A stretch of 64,000 nucleotides of DNA, from the NCBI GenBank assembly GCA_016709145.1, contig JADJEK010000002.1:772782-836781 (forward strand), written 5' to 3'. Origin of the DNA: Planctomycetota bacterium. GTDB taxonomy: Bacteria; Planctomycetota; B15-G4; JADJEK01. The translations under genes were made by a program, and so were the position numbers. The notes beneath the pieces are model-generated. The model worked only from the letters and a program-made list of their open reading frames with translations, was not told the DNA's origin and did no database searches. Positions within the stretch are counted from its first letter, which is position 1; each line of letters starts with the position of its first letter. Below are positions 8,278-16,071 of the stretch, piece by piece.

Positions 8278-9909
8278 GCGGGTCTCCGATCGGCGAAGGT
8301 CGATTGGGAGAACGCGTCTTGCCTGAACTCGCCGTACTCGTGCGGATCGCGGATCAACGGATGGCTGTCGATGAACTTCGAGCTGCTGCGTCGCTGCTGG
8401 CTGCTGCGCGAGCAAGCGACGCAGCGTCTTCAGTCGGTACGCGTGATGCGACAGCGCGACACGACACGCGCGCTCGATCTCTTCCCAAGAGTGCTTCTTC
8501 GTGAGCCCGAGGAAGCCTTGCAGCACGCGGATGCCGGCGATGCCGCGATACGACAGCAGCGCCTGCGCGTAGCGCGCGCTCTCTTCGCCGATGCGTGCCG
8601 CGCGCTCGAGCATCCATTCGGTGCCGCGCTCGATCGCGGAGATCTTCTCGTCGACGATGTGCGCGCGATCGGTGCTGAAGCGTCCGGGATCGACGCGGAC
8701 GTGGAGCGCGATCTCGGAGAGCGCGTGATCGAAGATGCGCACGAGGCGCGAGTCGTAGCGCACCCACACCGGCCGCCCGAGGAACTCGGGCGGTACCGAA
8801 TAAAACGCCTTCTCGATCACGATGTGACCGTCGCGATGCACGGTGCGCTGCGTCTCGTGGAACAACGGGAAGCGCTCGGCGGGCAGCGGTAGCAGCGTGT
8901 CTCTCATCCGCTTCGAACAGCGCGTGCACCTGCTTCCTCGTGGTGCCGTGGATGCGCTGATCTGCGACTTTCGTCTCCCAATCGCGCAGGAGCCCGTTCT
9001 GCGCGGCGAGCGAAGCGAATTGCCTGCCCTTCAGAGCATTGTCCTGAGCGAAGGCGACGCAGCGCTCGACCTTGCCTTTGTGGCGCGGCGTGCGCGGTTT
9101 GGTCGGCAGCACGGCAACGCCGTAGTGCCGAGCGAACGCCTCGAACTTCGGCGTGATCGTCGGATCGCACCAGTCGTGCTTCGGCACCGCGGCTTTGAGA
9201 TTGTCGGGGACCAGCGTCTTGGGCACGCCGCCGAAGTGATGGAACGCATTCTCGATGCCGCGGATCAGCGACTCGGTGTCCTGGCGCCACATGACCTCGA
9301 GGTAGGCCTTGCGCGAGTGGCTCAGCACGACGCGCAGCAACTGCGGATCGCTTCTTCTTCTTCGAGCCCGGCTTGACCGTGAACGCGCCGACTCCGTAGT
9401 CGATCTGGGCTTCTTCGCCGGGCAGCGTCTCCATGCGCCGGAACGGAATGGGCCTCGACGCGCCCAGCTTGCGCACGAAGCGCTTCACGCTCGTAGCTGT
9501 GCGCGTAGCCGTGCTCGGCGACGAGGTCCTGGTGGATGCGCTGCGCGCTCAGGCCGAGCGCGAGCTTGGCGACGATCGTCTCACGGTGCGGATCGCACTC
9601 GCACTTTCGACCCGCAACCCCGGCGGTCAGGAAATGGCCGGTTTTGAGTCGGACGACGGCTCGATCAGCTCAGTCGAGCCGGCGGTCGAAATGGCTGGTT
9701 TTTGAATCCGGCGGCGGCTCGATCGACTGCCCCGAGCCGGCGGTCGAAATGGCCGGTTTTGAACCCGGGTCAGGCGGCCGACCTCGCGCATAACGCGCGA
9801 CCGTGTCGCGATGGATGTCGAGCTCGCGGGCGATCCGCCGATGGGACCATCCGTGCCTCAGCAATTGCTCGATCGTGTGGATCTGCGCCATCTTGAGCTG
9901 ATTCGACAT
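8274..9909 (-). pseudogene. istA: IstA transposase of IS21 element, several frameshifts
   Basis: The start at 9909 has GGAGG just upstream. The N-terminal helix-turn-helix is clear (R-I-A-R-E-L-D-I-H-R-D-T-V region). After a repeated Ser-Asp-Ser-Lys-Pro-Ala-Ile-Ser segment the protein continues in other frames: linker helices, then the DDE integrase core with D-Y-G near 9410, P-D-N-L-K-A-A-V near 9200 and the H-K-G-K-V-E catalytic Glu region near 9080, followed by the Mu transposase C-terminal beta domain. Breaks that need correcting lie near 9703 (extra T), 9630, 9490 (two bases missing), 9350, 8906 and 8385. The restored C-terminus ends with the TGA at 8276-8274 overlapping istB. As written the gene is non-functional. 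Confidence 0.85.
9631..9763 (-). repeat. Three tandem copies of the terminal-repeat motif inside istA
   Basis: The unit begins GAAATGGCCGGTTTTGA at 9631, 9688 and 9746, spaced 57 and 58 bp. It contains the same GGCCGGTTTTGA core, in the same orientation, as the istA-side terminal repeats at 9966-10009. The 57-bp period is 19 codons, so the repeats are translated as a 19-residue tandem repeat of IstA; the 58-bp spacing results from an extra T that breaks the frame. Confidence 0.85.
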
Positions 9910-9965
9910 GCCCGCCTCCGAAGGGAAGCGGACATCGTCGGGCGCCTTTCGCGCCCTCGCTCAGA

Positions 9966-10009
9966 GTGGCCGGTTTTGAATCGTTCCCTCGTGGCCGGTT
10001 TTGAGTGTT
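9966..10009. repeat. IS21 terminal inverted repeat, istA side
   Basis: Two GTGGCCGGTTTTGA units, spaced about 25 bp, form the inverted counterpart of 7467-7510. The element ends at 10009 and the duplicated target CGGT follows. Confidence 0.85.
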
Positions 10010-10013
10010 CGGT
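10010..10013. repeat. Target-site duplication, right copy (CGGT)
   Basis: Second copy of the CGGT found at 7463-7466; the two copies flank the IS21-family element. Confidence 0.75.
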
Positions 10014-11078
10014 GACACCAACGGCGAGAATCCCGGACCTCAGGTCGATCGACTCACCGAAGCTCTCGTACGGTCCCGGCTTGCCTGTGAGCTTCATGCG
10101 CGGAATGGGAGCCGATCCGCCGAGGTCGTACACCGTGATGGATCCGACCTGCTGCAACGGCGTGAGGTCCGCCCTCGCGGCGACGGCGAGTGTCTGCCCG
10201 TCGATCGCGACCGCCCCGCCGAACTGGCCGACGTTCGTTCCGGGGCTCGCGATGTCCGCGTTCAGCAGCCATAGACCGGCGAACCTCCGGTAAATCAACG
10301 CACGTTGCTCGGCTCCAACAGCGATTCGGTCGCCGTCGATGTCTACCGAACGACCGACCCAGTTTGCGGAGCTCGGATAGACGAGCTTCGCGGTTTGCTT
10401 CCAAACGGCACCATCGAAGTCGAACACGTAAACCGCACCGACGCTTGTGGGTCCTCCCACGCCGAGCCGCGCTCCAACCACCGCAGTCGTGCCGTCGACC
10501 GCGAGCGCCTGGCCGAACTCCGCCGCGCTCTGCGGATCGGTCGGCTGGAGCTTTCCTTCCTGGACCCAGGACGACCCGATACGCCTGAATACGAACACAC
10601 CAGCGCCGATCGATAGGTATCCGCCCGAGGCGACGATTCGATCGCCGGAAGCCGCGACGTAAAAGCCGAAGAGGGGCCATACAGTGGGTCCGCTCGGCGC
10701 GAGCGACGCCTTCAAGGTCCATGTGCCGGCGACCTTCTCGAATACGTGGACCTTCTCTGCGGAGATGTCCCCGACGGCGATGAAGTCTGCCCCGATCGCG
10801 ACACCGTGCCCCAGCGTCGCTGGAGCGCCGTTCGGACCCACGAGAATCGCGGTCTGGGTCCAAGTAGTTCCGGACTGCTCGTAGACGAACGCGCCCCCGA
10901 ATCCCGCGGACGGCACCGAGCCGACGACCATGATCGAACCATTGGTCGCGACGTTGTAGCCGAGGTTCTTCACCGCGATCGGAGGCACGGCCCGCAAGAT
11001 CTGCTTGTCTCCGCACTGGGCCCAACCGCGTTCGCCGAGCGCGAGCGCGACAAGAACGATGCAGGTACAGCACCTCAC
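10010..11078 (-). pseudogene. 5' fragment of an FG-GAP-like secreted protein gene, split by IS21
   Basis: A GTG start at 11078 opens into a signal peptide (hydrophobic core about residues 6-14, Ala-Gln cleavage region). The mature part, about 330 residues, is made of seven-bladed-propeller-like repeats of the FG-GAP type: recurring phrases such as 'GFGGAFVYEQSG', 'VGAVYVFDFDG' and 'D-R-I-A-V-G', each about 50 residues. The reading frame is continuous until the IS21 insertion at 10009 and then runs for about 50 meaningless residues into the element. The rest of the gene is at 6984-7466. The intact protein would have been about 510 residues and extracellular; adhesion or carbohydrate binding is possible but unproven. 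Confidence 0.85.
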
Positions 11079-11342
11079 ATTGGCCCCAATCTCGCGTCGA
11101 ACGCGCCGGTTCGTTCACCCTTGCTTCGGGCGCGAGGTTAACAGGACGCGACCGCGCATCGCCGCAAGGAAGCGATCACGGATCAGAGTTTGCGCGACTG
11201 CAAGTGATGCACTTGCAGCCCCGCTTCCCGCCTCGCAGACTGTCGTCCGTCGCCCACTTTCGCCGGGCGTAAAGGGGAACCCACCATATCGACCGACCTC
11301 AAGTTCGTCGCGCGCAGCTCGTCCGGCGTCACGGCGAAGGAC

Positions 11343-12032
11343 GTGCGGGCGTCACTCGCGCGGGCGCGCATCGCGGTGACATTCCCGGCGGACTCGCCGC
11401 CGATTGCGGCGGCGAAGGAGAGAACGCGGCGTGCCGCCGAAAGGGCGGAAGCTGCGCCCGTCCGCCCCACGACGGAGGCACCGAAGATGCGCCTCGCAAA
11501 GAGCGCGTCGACGGACGCTCCGGCCAAGAAGGCCCGAAGCGGCGTCACCGTGTCGGACCTCATCGCAACGGGAACCCTGCGGGCGCCCCTCGAACTGCGG
11601 CGAACGTTCAAGGGTGTCGAAGTGCGCGCTCGTATCGATGCGGACGGGTCCGTCGTAGTCGACGGACAGCGGACGCAAAGCCTCTCAACCGCAGGTGGGA
11701 TCGCGATCGCCCGCGTGCGCAAGGTGGACCCGAAAAGCGACTCGGTCGCGACGGACGGATGGGCCTTCTGGCGCTTCACCGACTCGGACGGCTCCGAAAA
11801 ACCAATCGATGCACTTCGGGTGCGGTACCTCGATCGACGTGGGAGCTGCAGGCAAAGAGAGAGGGGCGTTTCCATCGGGCAGAGCGCGCGAACAGTTCGC
11901 TTAGCTTCCTCGCGTGCCGATCGGACCACAAGCCTGCATCGGGGCAACAGCGATTCACGCGACCTAAAGTCCGGGGCAGAAAAATCCGATTTTGCACTGG
12001 TACAGGCTTCCATGTCTCCCTCGTTCGTGTAA
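11343..12032 (+). CDS. RAMA-domain protein (stand-alone)
   Basis: Residues about 65-155 match the RAMA (restriction enzyme adenine methylase-associated) domain as I know it: an N-terminal V-S-D-L-I-A-T-G-T-L-R helix, a V-R-A-R-I-D-A-D-G strand, the S-L-S-T-A-G region and the closing D-G-W-A-F-W-R-F motif. The usual partner, an adenine methyltransferase domain, is absent here. The frame looks coding for 19 codons upstream of the GTG at 11343, back to an ATA at 11286 that has AAAGGGG 8 nt before it; a mutated or misread ATG there would give a start M-S-T-D-L-K. The C-terminal 60 residues look like non-coding sequence, so the 3' end may also be frameshifted. DNA-modification sensing is inferred. 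Confidence 0.65.
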   Translation: MRASLARARIAVTFPADSPPIAAAKERTRRAAERAEAAPVRPTTEAPKMRLAKSASTDAPAKKARSGVTVSDLIATGTLRAPLELRRTFKGVEVRARIDADGSVVVDGQRTQSLSTAGGIAIARVRKVDPKSDSVATDGWAFWRFTDSDGSEKPIDALRVRYLDRRGSCRQRERGVSIGQSARTVRLASSRADRTTSLHRGNSDSRDLKSGAEKSDFALVQASMSPSFV

Positions 12033-12104
12033 TTTCCTCAGGGAAGAGGCGGAGAAGGCGTCGCCGCGGGGGTCGGCGCCGTCCGCAGGAGAGAAGGAGA
12101 ACGT

Positions 12105-12716
12105 TTGCGCTTCGCAATCGCAGGAATTGTGGCTTTTGGTCTAGCGGCCGTTTTCTTACTTGGCGCCACGAGTGAACAAAGCGTTGGGACAACCGAGGAA
12201 GACGTTTATACAGGCCAAACGGGGGGGACAACCGCGGATGTGGTCGTAGAGTTGCCGTCAGGGACGGCTACGGACGTTGAGGTGGAAGTCACCATTGAAC
12301 ACGAAGGCGGCCCCACGACACGGGTCGTAAAGCCGGGCGAACCGCTGCACCAGACCTTCACCAAGATCACAAAGATTAAGTGTAAGAAGACCAAGCCGAT
12401 CGGACAACCAGCACCGGTAACAGTTAAGGTCGACATCACACCTATCAATGCCACGACCCGCCGTTCCGCAGAATGGCGAACTACCGAAACCGAGCCTGCG
12501 ATTCCATTTGATCAGGAGCTCGCCGGCCCTGTTCACTTCGCAGTCCATGTCGATGGCGCAGGCACTGCTACAGTGCAGGCTCTCGACGGTACGACAGTCG
12601 TAGCCGAATTTACTACCGACAGCACTGACGACGTCAGCATGTCATTTGTCGGTACGACAATTAAGATTCTCGCTGGCAGCGGCAGCGGCACGTTGCGCTA
12701 CCAAACCGAGGACTAA
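12105..12716 (+). CDS. Secreted protein of unknown function
   Basis: A TTG start at 12105 is supported by the strong AGAAGGAGA just before it and by the signal peptide that follows (hydrophobic core residues 5-20). The mature protein, about 180 residues, is rich in Thr, Val and Glu with alternating strand-like patterns, suggesting a beta-sandwich or beta-barrel fold; the last 50 residues resemble a small jelly-roll repeat. Two Cys do not form an obvious motif. Codon use and base composition (TTA, ATA, low GC) differ from the core genes. It is followed by a strong hairpin at 12739-12781. Function unknown. Confidence 0.6.
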   Translation: MRFAIAGIVAFGLAAVFLLGATSEQSVGTTEEDVYTGQTGGTTADVVVELPSGTATDVEVEVTIEHEGGPTTRVVKPGEPLHQTFTKITKIKCKKTKPIGQPAPVTVKVDITPINATTRRSAEWRTTETEPAIPFDQELAGPVHFAVHVDGAGTATVQALDGTTVVAEFTTDSTDDVSMSFVGTTIKILAGSGSGTLRYQTED

Positions 12717-12738
12717 TTCGAATAGTAACAACACGCCT

Positions 12739-12781
12739 CGCAAAGGCGCTTGCCGCGCAGTGCGCAGCTTGCGCCTTTGCG
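12739..12781 (+). terminator. Hairpin terminator after the secreted protein gene
   Basis: An 11-bp perfect inverted repeat CGCAAAGGCGC (12739-12749) and GCGCCTTTGCG (12771-12781) encloses a 21-nt loop which itself can pair, and an A/T-rich stretch follows. It lies 22 nt after the stop of the upstream gene. Confidence 0.65.
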
Positions 12782-12801
12782 ATTAATCACATGGATTTGC
12801 A

Positions 12802-13476
12802 ATGCCTCGCAAGGCCCTGCTAGCCACGGTACTTGTTCTTTCCGTGATTGGCGCGCTAATTGGCATCTACATCGCCGCGCAAATTACTAATAAGCCGCCC
12901 TCGCGAGTGGATGGCGAGGTCAGAATTGTCACCGATCAGACGGCACAACCCCATCTTGACGAACCGCAGTCTCCGCAACGACAGCGGCTATCCGAACCAG
13001 CCACTTTGGAAGAGAAGCCCCCTACTCCAGCAATTGCCCCAGCGGCGACGCCACCAGCCGCGGGCCACCTCGCGCTACTTTCGCCTACACTCATTACGCG
13101 CTTGGAGTCGGTGCATTCATGCAAGGACTTCAACCGTCTCATTGCCTTTCTACACCCAGACGTCATCAATAGGGAGCTGGTTGCGACGATCGCCACAATC
13201 CTATGCGACGTTAAAGCCCCCTACCTTGAGAGCCGTCGCCCGTATGAGGTCCAATTGGATCCGAACGGGCGAATAACTGAAGAGGCGAGAACCGCTCTCG
13301 ACCGATTGCGTTCCAACTACGAGAGCGAGCTACTCCTCAAGCTAGCCCCATTCTACAGTGAAAATGGGCTGAAGAGCATCAAGCGAAACTACCTCGGCAT
13401 TGACGGCACACGTCGAAGAACCGTAGAGCGCCCGAAAGGCGACGCAGCAGACGAAAGCAAGCGCGCTCGGAAGTAA
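12802..13476 (+). CDS. Membrane-anchored protein of unknown function
   Basis: The 224-residue protein has an N-terminal transmembrane segment (about residues 6-26) after a basic start, then a Pro/Gln-rich linker to about residue 90 and a helical C-terminal domain with paired Cys near residues 107 and 138. Topology suggests a periplasmic or extracytoplasmic domain on a single anchor. No family is recognised. It converges with the minus-strand membrane protein at 13483-14067, with only 6 nt between stop codons. Lower GC than the core region suggests recent acquisition. Confidence 0.6.
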   Translation: MPRKALLATVLVLSVIGALIGIYIAAQITNKPPSRVDGEVRIVTDQTAQPHLDEPQSPQRQRLSEPATLEEKPPTPAIAPAATPPAAGHLALLSPTLITRLESVHSCKDFNRLIAFLHPDVINRELVATIATILCDVKAPYLESRRPYEVQLDPNGRITEEARTALDRLRSNYESELLLKLAPFYSENGLKSIKRNYLGIDGTRRRTVERPKGDAADESKRARK

Positions 13477-13482
13477 TCGAGA

Positions 13483-14067
13483 CTACTTCACTGGTCCACT
13501 TTCGCTTCCGAAGCGAGAAAGCAGAGCCTCGGTACCCAGAGATAGCGCCGTCAGATTCTCCCTGAATGCGTTGAAACTCTCCGAGGTCTCACCACTCGGT
13601 GCGATCTTTAGTGCAGGATCGCGCTGACTCCGCGAGAATTGGCACGCGCTGCGCAGAACGACAAACAGATCGTTTGTTTGTTTTATCTTGTCAAGGTGCG
13701 CCGCGTCCGTTTCCATCAAGAGAAGCTTGTGCTGCGACGCTATCACCGCAAGTGCGACTCCCTCCAGCTTCTTCTCGTACGGGCCGACCATGGCCTCGTA
13801 TAGACGAGTCAGTTCCTTTTCTTTGCCTTCCTTCTTGATCTCAATGCTCTCGCGCAGCGCAAGATCGTAGTCGCCCGCAACGTAGACAAAATTAGCAACC
13901 GACGTCACGTACTCCGCGTAAGCGAGACGGAGGTTTGAGATTCGATCTTGCTCGTCCTGCCATGTCAAAGACACAAACGTCGTCGCGATCGATGCGCCAA
14001 CTCCGAGAATAGCGGCAAATAGCAACTCTTTGTAACCGGGTCGGTGGTCGAATCGGCATTCGGTCAT
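13483..14067 (-). CDS. Membrane protein of unknown function
   Basis: The 194-residue protein has one clear transmembrane segment near residues 14-34 preceded by a short cytoplasmic N-terminus containing an Arg/His cluster. The remaining 160 residues are helical with many charged residues, consistent with an extended extracytoplasmic or cytoplasmic coiled-coil-like domain; heptad patterns are visible around residues 60-120. It resembles anonymous 'single TM plus helical bundle' proteins of about this size seen in many genomes. The ATG at 14067 is preceded by AAGGAGCG. Function unknown. Confidence 0.6.
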   Translation of the reverse strand: MTECRFDHRPGYKELLFAAILGVGASIATTFVSLTWQDEQDRISNLRLAYAEYVTSVANFVYVAGDYDLALRESIEIKKEGKEKELTRLYEAMVGPYEKKLEGVALAVIASQHKLLLMETDAAHLDKIKQTNDLFVVLRSACQFSRSQRDPALKIAPSGETSESFNAFRENLTALSLGTEALLSRFGSESGPVK

Positions 14068-14099
14068 GCGACGCTCCTTGTTAGATGATTCGCATTGAC

Positions 14100-14852
14100 G
14101 CTTCCTGGGTCGGTGGACGACTCTAGTTATCCATTAACACGGAGCGTCCTTGCACTCCGTGCCGCGCAGTTTCCATACGTCCCATTTCCGCACAAATGGG
14201 ACCAGGGGAAAGGGCCGCAGTGAGCGCGACCACGCCGGCCCCCGCGATGTCCCCGATGTCCCCGTGGGCCACCGCGCGGCATGTCCCCGGGGACACGCGC
14301 GCACCGCGCGCGCACCGGATCGACCGGAAGCCCCCGCAGCGCCCCCGCGGGCGGGCGCACGGCCGCGCGGACGCGCAGCATGCCGCCGCAGCGCCACCGG
14401 ATTTGACGTGTCGTTGAAACGCACGAGGAGCGCCGTGGGGCCGAAACGCCCCCGGCACGGCGGATCCACCGTCTCCGCTCCCACGCCCCGCTGCCCCACG
14501 CCAAATGCCCCCGATGTGCCCCCAAAGCGCCCCTGGCAAGGGCGGGTCGGAAGCACCGATTTCTCGCGTCTGGCGGGGCCGAACGTTAGTGACCCGCGGG
14601 ATTTGCGCAAGAGAGCCGTCGGGGACATTTCGCGCGACCGCCGAATCGTCGGGGACATTTGCCTTCCAGGCCCCAAGCGCGCGGCGTTTCCGCGCCGCGT
14701 TCGGCGCGGTCCTTGAGCGCTAGGCTTTCGTTCGCTACATCATCGAAACAACAGCGGGCCCACTCCAACGGCCGACGTTCGGCCAACTCCCTCCAAGCCT
14801 CGCCCGCCGGCCTTGGCACCTCCGCGAACCGCGGAGGCTCGGAGTTGGCGCA
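14100..14852. other. Gene-free stretch with GGGGACA-type short repeats
   Basis: I see no convincing gene here: frames are open on both strands only because of very high GC. The stretch contains several GGGGACA/TGTCCCC words: tandem GATGTCCCC near 14246-14265, a TGTCCCCGGGGACA palindrome near 14281-14294, and two exact GTCGGGGACATTT copies at 14618 and 14648. Similar words recur at 53990-54090 in this window. They may be a dispersed REP-like family. Confidence 0.5.
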
Positions 14853-15902
14853 ATGTCCCCGTCCCCGAAATGTCCCCTCGCCGTCGAGTGGGTTCCTCTC
14901 GCGTCGGTCTTCCCCAATCCCTCGAATCCCCGCATCAACGACGACGCGGTCCCCCACGTCGCGGCCTCGATCCGCCGCTTCGGTTGGCAGCAGCCCCTCG
15001 TCGTGAAGCTGTCTGGCGAGATCATCGCCGGCCACACGCGCTTCAAGGCCGCGCAGAAGCTCGGCATCGACCAGGTGCCGGTGGTTCGCTTCACCGGCAC
15101 GGATCTCGACGCGGTCGCGTTCGGCGTTGCGGACAACCGCACGCATGAGTTCGCGAAGTGGGACACGCCCGCGTTGGCGAAGCTGCTGCGCGAGCTGCGC
15201 ACCGAGGACGCGCTGGAGGGCGTCGGGTTCTCGCCGGATGAGATCGACGCGCTGATCGCCGAGGTCAACGCCGGCGGCGGTGCCGAGGGCGAGGGCGTCA
15301 ACGACCCGGGCACGAAGGGACCGCCGTGGGTCGCGGTGTCGCCGCCCGAAAACCACGGTTCCCGAGTCCGATCGTCGTGTCCTTGCGACGTCCTGCGACC
15401 TGCCGCCTGCGTGAGCGTCGTCGATCATGTTCTCCCGAAAGGACGGCTCTTTCACGACCGCCGCACGGCTCGTCGCCATTCAGGCACTGCGCTTCTTTCG
15501 ATGCCAACACCGTGCCTCGCGCGCATCGGTCAACCTCGCAGCTCGACTCACCCGGCCGCCTGGAGCTACCATCCCCCCCATGGACGACCTCCTCGGCGGC
15601 TGGGATGGCCCGGGGCAGATCGAGCTCCCCGCCCCACAAGATCAAGTCGGGCGAATCGTCGGCGATGCGCGGCTAGATGCGGAACCCGAATCGGGTCAGG
15701 CACCCATCACGTCGGCACCCACGCAGGAACCGACGGAGGACGGCCTCGCGCTGTTCTTGGTGCTCGTCGCGCTCGTGGGCGTCCTGATCTATGGTTTCAC
15801 GGCATTCACGCGCTGACTCCTTTGCGCGGGCGAACCGTACCGACGAGGTCGTGCCTGCTCGGTCGACGCGCGGCCGATCTCGCTTCGAACGACGGCGGAT
15901 GA
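14853..15902 (+). CDS. ParB/Srx-type nuclease-domain protein, C-terminus probably truncated
   Basis: Residues 10-110 match the ParB N-terminal domain: V-P-L-A-S-V-F-P-N-P-S-N-P-R, the G-W-Q-Q-P-L-V-V segment, the G-H-T-R-F-K-A-A catalytic/NTP-binding box and A-D-N-R-T-H. This is the form found in phage-like and mobile-element proteins where ParB is fused to a DNA methyltransferase. The family-like sequence stops near 15330; the remaining frame to 15902 is Arg/Pro-rich and overlaps, in another frame, a better-supported small gene at 15580. So the methylase half has probably been lost and the gene is a remnant. The start ATG at 14853 has GGAG 8 nt upstream. The first codons themselves contain TGTCCCC words. 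Confidence 0.6.
   Translation: MSPSPKCPLAVEWVPLASVFPNPSNPRINDDAVPHVAASIRRFGWQQPLVVKLSGEIIAGHTRFKAAQKLGIDQVPVVRFTGTDLDAVAFGVADNRTHEFAKWDTPALAKLLRELRTEDALEGVGFSPDEIDALIAEVNAGGGAEGEGVNDPGTKGPPWVAVSPPENHGSRVRSSCPCDVLRPAACVSVVDHVLPKGRLFHDRRTARRHSGTALLSMPTPCLARIGQPRSSTHPAAWSYHPPHGRPPRRLGWPGADRAPRPTRSSRANRRRCAARCGTRIGSGTHHVGTHAGTDGGRPRAVLGARRARGRPDLWFHGIHALTPLRGRTVPTRSCLLGRRAADLASNDGG
15580..15816 (+). CDS. Small tail-anchored membrane protein
   Basis: This 78-residue frame starts at the ATG at 15580 and ends with a transmembrane segment (about residues 58-76) followed by a short Arg-terminated tail. The N-terminal part is acidic, Gln/Pro-rich and has no recognisable motif. I prefer it to the overlapping frame of the ParB-like remnant because of its typical amino-acid composition and the hydrophobic C-terminus. 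There is no strong ribosome-binding site (the upstream bases are C-rich), so expression is uncertain. Downstream to 16071 I see no further gene. Confidence 0.45.
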   Translation: MDDLLGGWDGPGQIELPAPQDQVGRIVGDARLDAEPESGQAPITSAPTQEPTEDGLALFLVLVALVGVLIYGFTAFTR

Positions 15903-16071
15903 CGCGGCGGGTACGGTCTTCGACGGGATGCGCGCGCTTCCGGAGAGGTGTCGGAAACGCGGGCCGAGGTTCTCGATCGGCCGTGTTTCCATACCACCTC
16001 GCCGGACGCTGGGCTCGCTCGTCACCGCGTACGTCCACTTGCGCGCCGGTCTGCAACAACGGCCCCCATCG

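Larger units (their letters stand above)
7467..10009 (-). mobile_element. IS21-family insertion sequence, 2,543 bp
   Basis: The element contains istA and istB in the usual order on the minus strand with an ATGA overlap between them, as in IS21 relatives. Its ends are inverted: two TCAAAACCGGCCAC-type units at each end (7467-7510 and 9966-10009), and it is bordered by a 4-bp duplication CGGT. The length fits the IS21 family. Both transposase genes carry frameshifts, so this copy is probably inactive unless the frameshifts are assembly errors. It interrupts a gene for an FG-GAP-like secreted protein. The frame of the host gene is otherwise intact on both sides, which argues for a recent insertion and makes extensive decay of the element somewhat surprising. 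Confidence 0.92.

Noticed and set aside
7467..10009. Possible CRISPR-like array from the repeated TCAAAACCGGCCA units
   Set aside because: The units are terminal and internal repeats of an IS21 element with unequal spacing; no cas genes are present.
14150..14716. Overlapping 180-190-residue frames on both strands
   Set aside because: Composition is dominated by Arg, Pro and Ala on both strands, without start sites; the stretch is better explained as repeat-rich non-coding DNA.
4494..16000. Complete restriction-modification or phage-defence operon
   Set aside because: Only isolated parts are seen (PD-(D/E)XK-like, HEPN-like, RAMA, truncated ParB), with no methyltransferase catalytic domain or helicase and no common operon.
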